Part shown: piece by piece, positions 38,489 to 39,643 of the stretch
How the letters are laid out: each line of letters starts with the position of its first letter
Numbering within the stretch: the first letter of the stretch is position 1
Source: CF-118 sp035934385
GTDB lineage: Bacteria; Chloroflexota; Dormibacteria; Dormibacterales; Dormibacteraceae
NCBI GenBank assembly: GCA_035934385.1
Contig: DASYXY010000028.1
Span: forward strand, 1-39,643
Reading direction: 5' to 3'
DNA: 39,643 nt
The notes under the pieces: generated by a model
Seen by the model: only the letters and a program-made list of their open reading frames with translations
Database searches by the model: none
What the model was told of the DNA's origin: nothing
Program-made: the position numbers and the translations under genes

Positions 38489-39643
38489 CTATCCAGGCGG
38501 GGCGGTTCGTGGCTTGAGGAGCACGCAACTTAGGGCCGCAAGCAGAAGAAGGAGCACGGGTACCACCAGTGCAGCACGGAAGGCGCCGACAAACGCGTTG
38601 GCGTAACCGATGTTGTGCGCTGCCACCTGGGCAGGCCCGATCAAAGAGAGCCGGCTCTGGAGCAGCGCAACCGCGATCGCGCCGCCCATGGCGCCGCCGA
38701 CCTGCCGGAACGTGTTGAGCACACCTGACGCGGCGCCCGTGACCTGCGGCGTGATGCCGCGCATGCCAACCGTCATCACCACTGCGAAACCGCATCCGAG
38801 TCCCGCCCCTGTGACTACTAGCGCGGGTATGAATGTCGCCGACGTCGCCATCGTCGAGACCGATGCAATCAGCCAGCCCACCCCCGATGCCGCGACCAGC
38901 ATTGCCCCCATCAGGATGAACTTGATGTCCACCCTCTCAGCGAGCCGGCCCGCCAGCGGTGCCACGAGCATGAGCGTGAGTGGCATGGGCGCTAGCGCGA
39001 GTCCTGCGTCGAGCGCCGTCATCCGAAGCGCGGACTGGAAGAAGAGGCCCGCCACCACGATGAAGGCCAGCATCACTGTCTGGATGACGAGGATCACCCA
39101 TGCAGACACGGTGAAACTGCGCGACGCGAACAACGCTGCCGGCAGCAGCGGCTCTGGCTGACGCCGCTCCCAGACAACAAAGGCAGCCAGAAAGAGCACG
39201 CCGGCAGCCATCACGAATGGGATCGTGATCGGTCCCGTGATCGTGCCCCAGGCATAGCGTTGTCCTTCGACCAAACCGAAGACGACCGCCAGGAGGCCCA
39301 GGCTGGCCAAAACGATTCCACCGAGGTCCAGCCGGTGGCGGCGACCCGGTACTACCCCAGGGAGGAGTGCGTACGAGCCTGCGATCGCAATGATGCCCAC
39401 AGGCACGTTCACGAGAAATACCCAGCGCCAACCCGCGGTCGTGACGAGCACGCCGCCGAGCGAAGGGCCGACCGCCGCCGCAAGTCCCGCCGAACCGGAC
39501 CACAAACCGATCGCCCGGCCGCGTCGGTTGGCCGGCACGATCGCCGGGATCATCGCGAGCGTCTGTGGGGTCATCAGCGCTCCGCCCACTCCCTGGAGCA
39601 CGCGCGCCGTGACCAAGATCCCGGCCGACGGCGCCAGTGCGCA
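38489..39643 (-). CDS. MFS drug exporter, DHA2 (EmrB/QacA) family, N-terminus outside the window
   Basis: The visible 384 codons hold about eleven hydrophobic helices. Motif C-type sequence GSAGLAAAVGPSLGGVLV and VTARVLQGVGGALMTPQTLA are typical of 14-helix drug/proton antiporters. The frame stays open to the window edge, so the first two or three helices are missing and the apparent start at 39616 is internal. The C-terminus is normal. Confidence 0.9.
   Translation of the reverse strand, partial: CALAPSAGILVTARVLQGVGGALMTPQTLAMIPAIVPANRRGRAIGLWSGSAGLAAAVGPSLGGVLVTTAGWRWVFLVNVPVGIIAIAGSYALLPGVVPGRRHRLDLGGIVLASLGLLAVVFGLVEGQRYAWGTITGPITIPFVMAAGVLFLAAFVVWERRQPEPLLPAALFASRSFTVSAWVILVIQTVMLAFIVVAGLFFQSALRMTALDAGLALAPMPLTLMLVAPLAGRLAERVDIKFILMGAMLVAASGVGWLIASVSTMATSATFIPALVVTGAGLGCGFAVVMTVGMRGITPQVTGAASGVLNTFRQVGGAMGGAIAVALLQSRLSLIGPAQVAAHNIGYANAFVGAFRAALVVPVLLLLLAALSCVLLKPRTAPPG

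Noticed and set aside
1..39643. CRISPR arrays, tRNA or rRNA genes, insertion sequences, phage genes
   Set aside because: No regularly spaced repeats, no tRNA T-arm or cloverleaf apart from the partial tmRNA, and no transposase, integrase or phage structural gene were seen.

Overview
The window is a 39.6-kb piece of a high-GC bacterial chromosome, almost entirely coding and with nearly all genes on the minus strand. The gene content points to the Terrabacteria side of the tree (Chloroflexota / Dormibacterota / Actinobacteriota-like). It has a dcw cluster containing small basic protein Sbp (DUF1290) and ddl, a type-2 isoleucyl-tRNA synthetase under a translational T-box, a DUF222/HNH (13E12-type) gene behind a Gram-positive (Cheo-type) LexA box, and apparent leaderless promoters. 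A Dormibacterota-like or deep Chloroflexota-like host is my inference; no rRNA is present to confirm it.

Layout, left to right. (1) 1-1.7 kb: the 5' part of tmRNA (ssrA, minus, running off the left edge; its tag reads ANKNTAFALAA), then a plus-strand pair, an R2lox-like diiron protein and a GNAT acetyltransferase, and an intergenic spacer with two copies of a 12-bp palindrome. (2) 1.7-13.8 kb, minus: a housekeeping run, in transcription order pgeF, yggS, yggT, [T-box] ileS, lspA, rluD, gmk, coaBC, priA, a PPOX-fold protein, def, fmt, smpB. Most neighbours overlap by 1-8 bases. (3) 13.9-15.1 kb, plus: one DUF222-HNH gene driven by a near-consensus promoter with a LexA box in its spacer. It breaks an otherwise collinear minus-strand block. 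(4) 15.1-32.5 kb, minus: the dcw cell-wall/division cluster. Its transcription order is an unrecognised Cys-containing small ORF, mraZ, rsmH, ftsL, ftsI, murF, mraY, murD, ftsW, murG, murC, murB, ddl, ftsQ, sbp, ftsA, ftsZ, nrdR. murE is missing from its usual place between ftsI and murF, where there are instead three consecutive hairpins. (5) 32.7-39.6 kb, minus: a DrrAB-type ABC exporter with a strong intrinsic terminator just before its first gene, oligopeptidase B, an alpha/beta hydrolase, a transglutaminase-like protein and a DHA2-type MFS exporter cut by the right edge.

The most notable points are these. Several genes (fmt, lspA, rluD, rsmH, probably murG) can encode their conserved N-terminus only if translation starts at CTG, three of them in CTGA stop/start overlaps. 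ileS has a complete pair of mutually exclusive hairpins for translational T-box control. A small Cys-containing ORF, with its own promoter and ribosome-binding site, heads the dcw operon. A 47-nt repeat family sits on gene starts (ftsW, ABC permease). ssrA and the def-fmt-smpB unit share an identical 15-nt promoter core, which suggests that tmRNA and its partner SmpB are expressed together.
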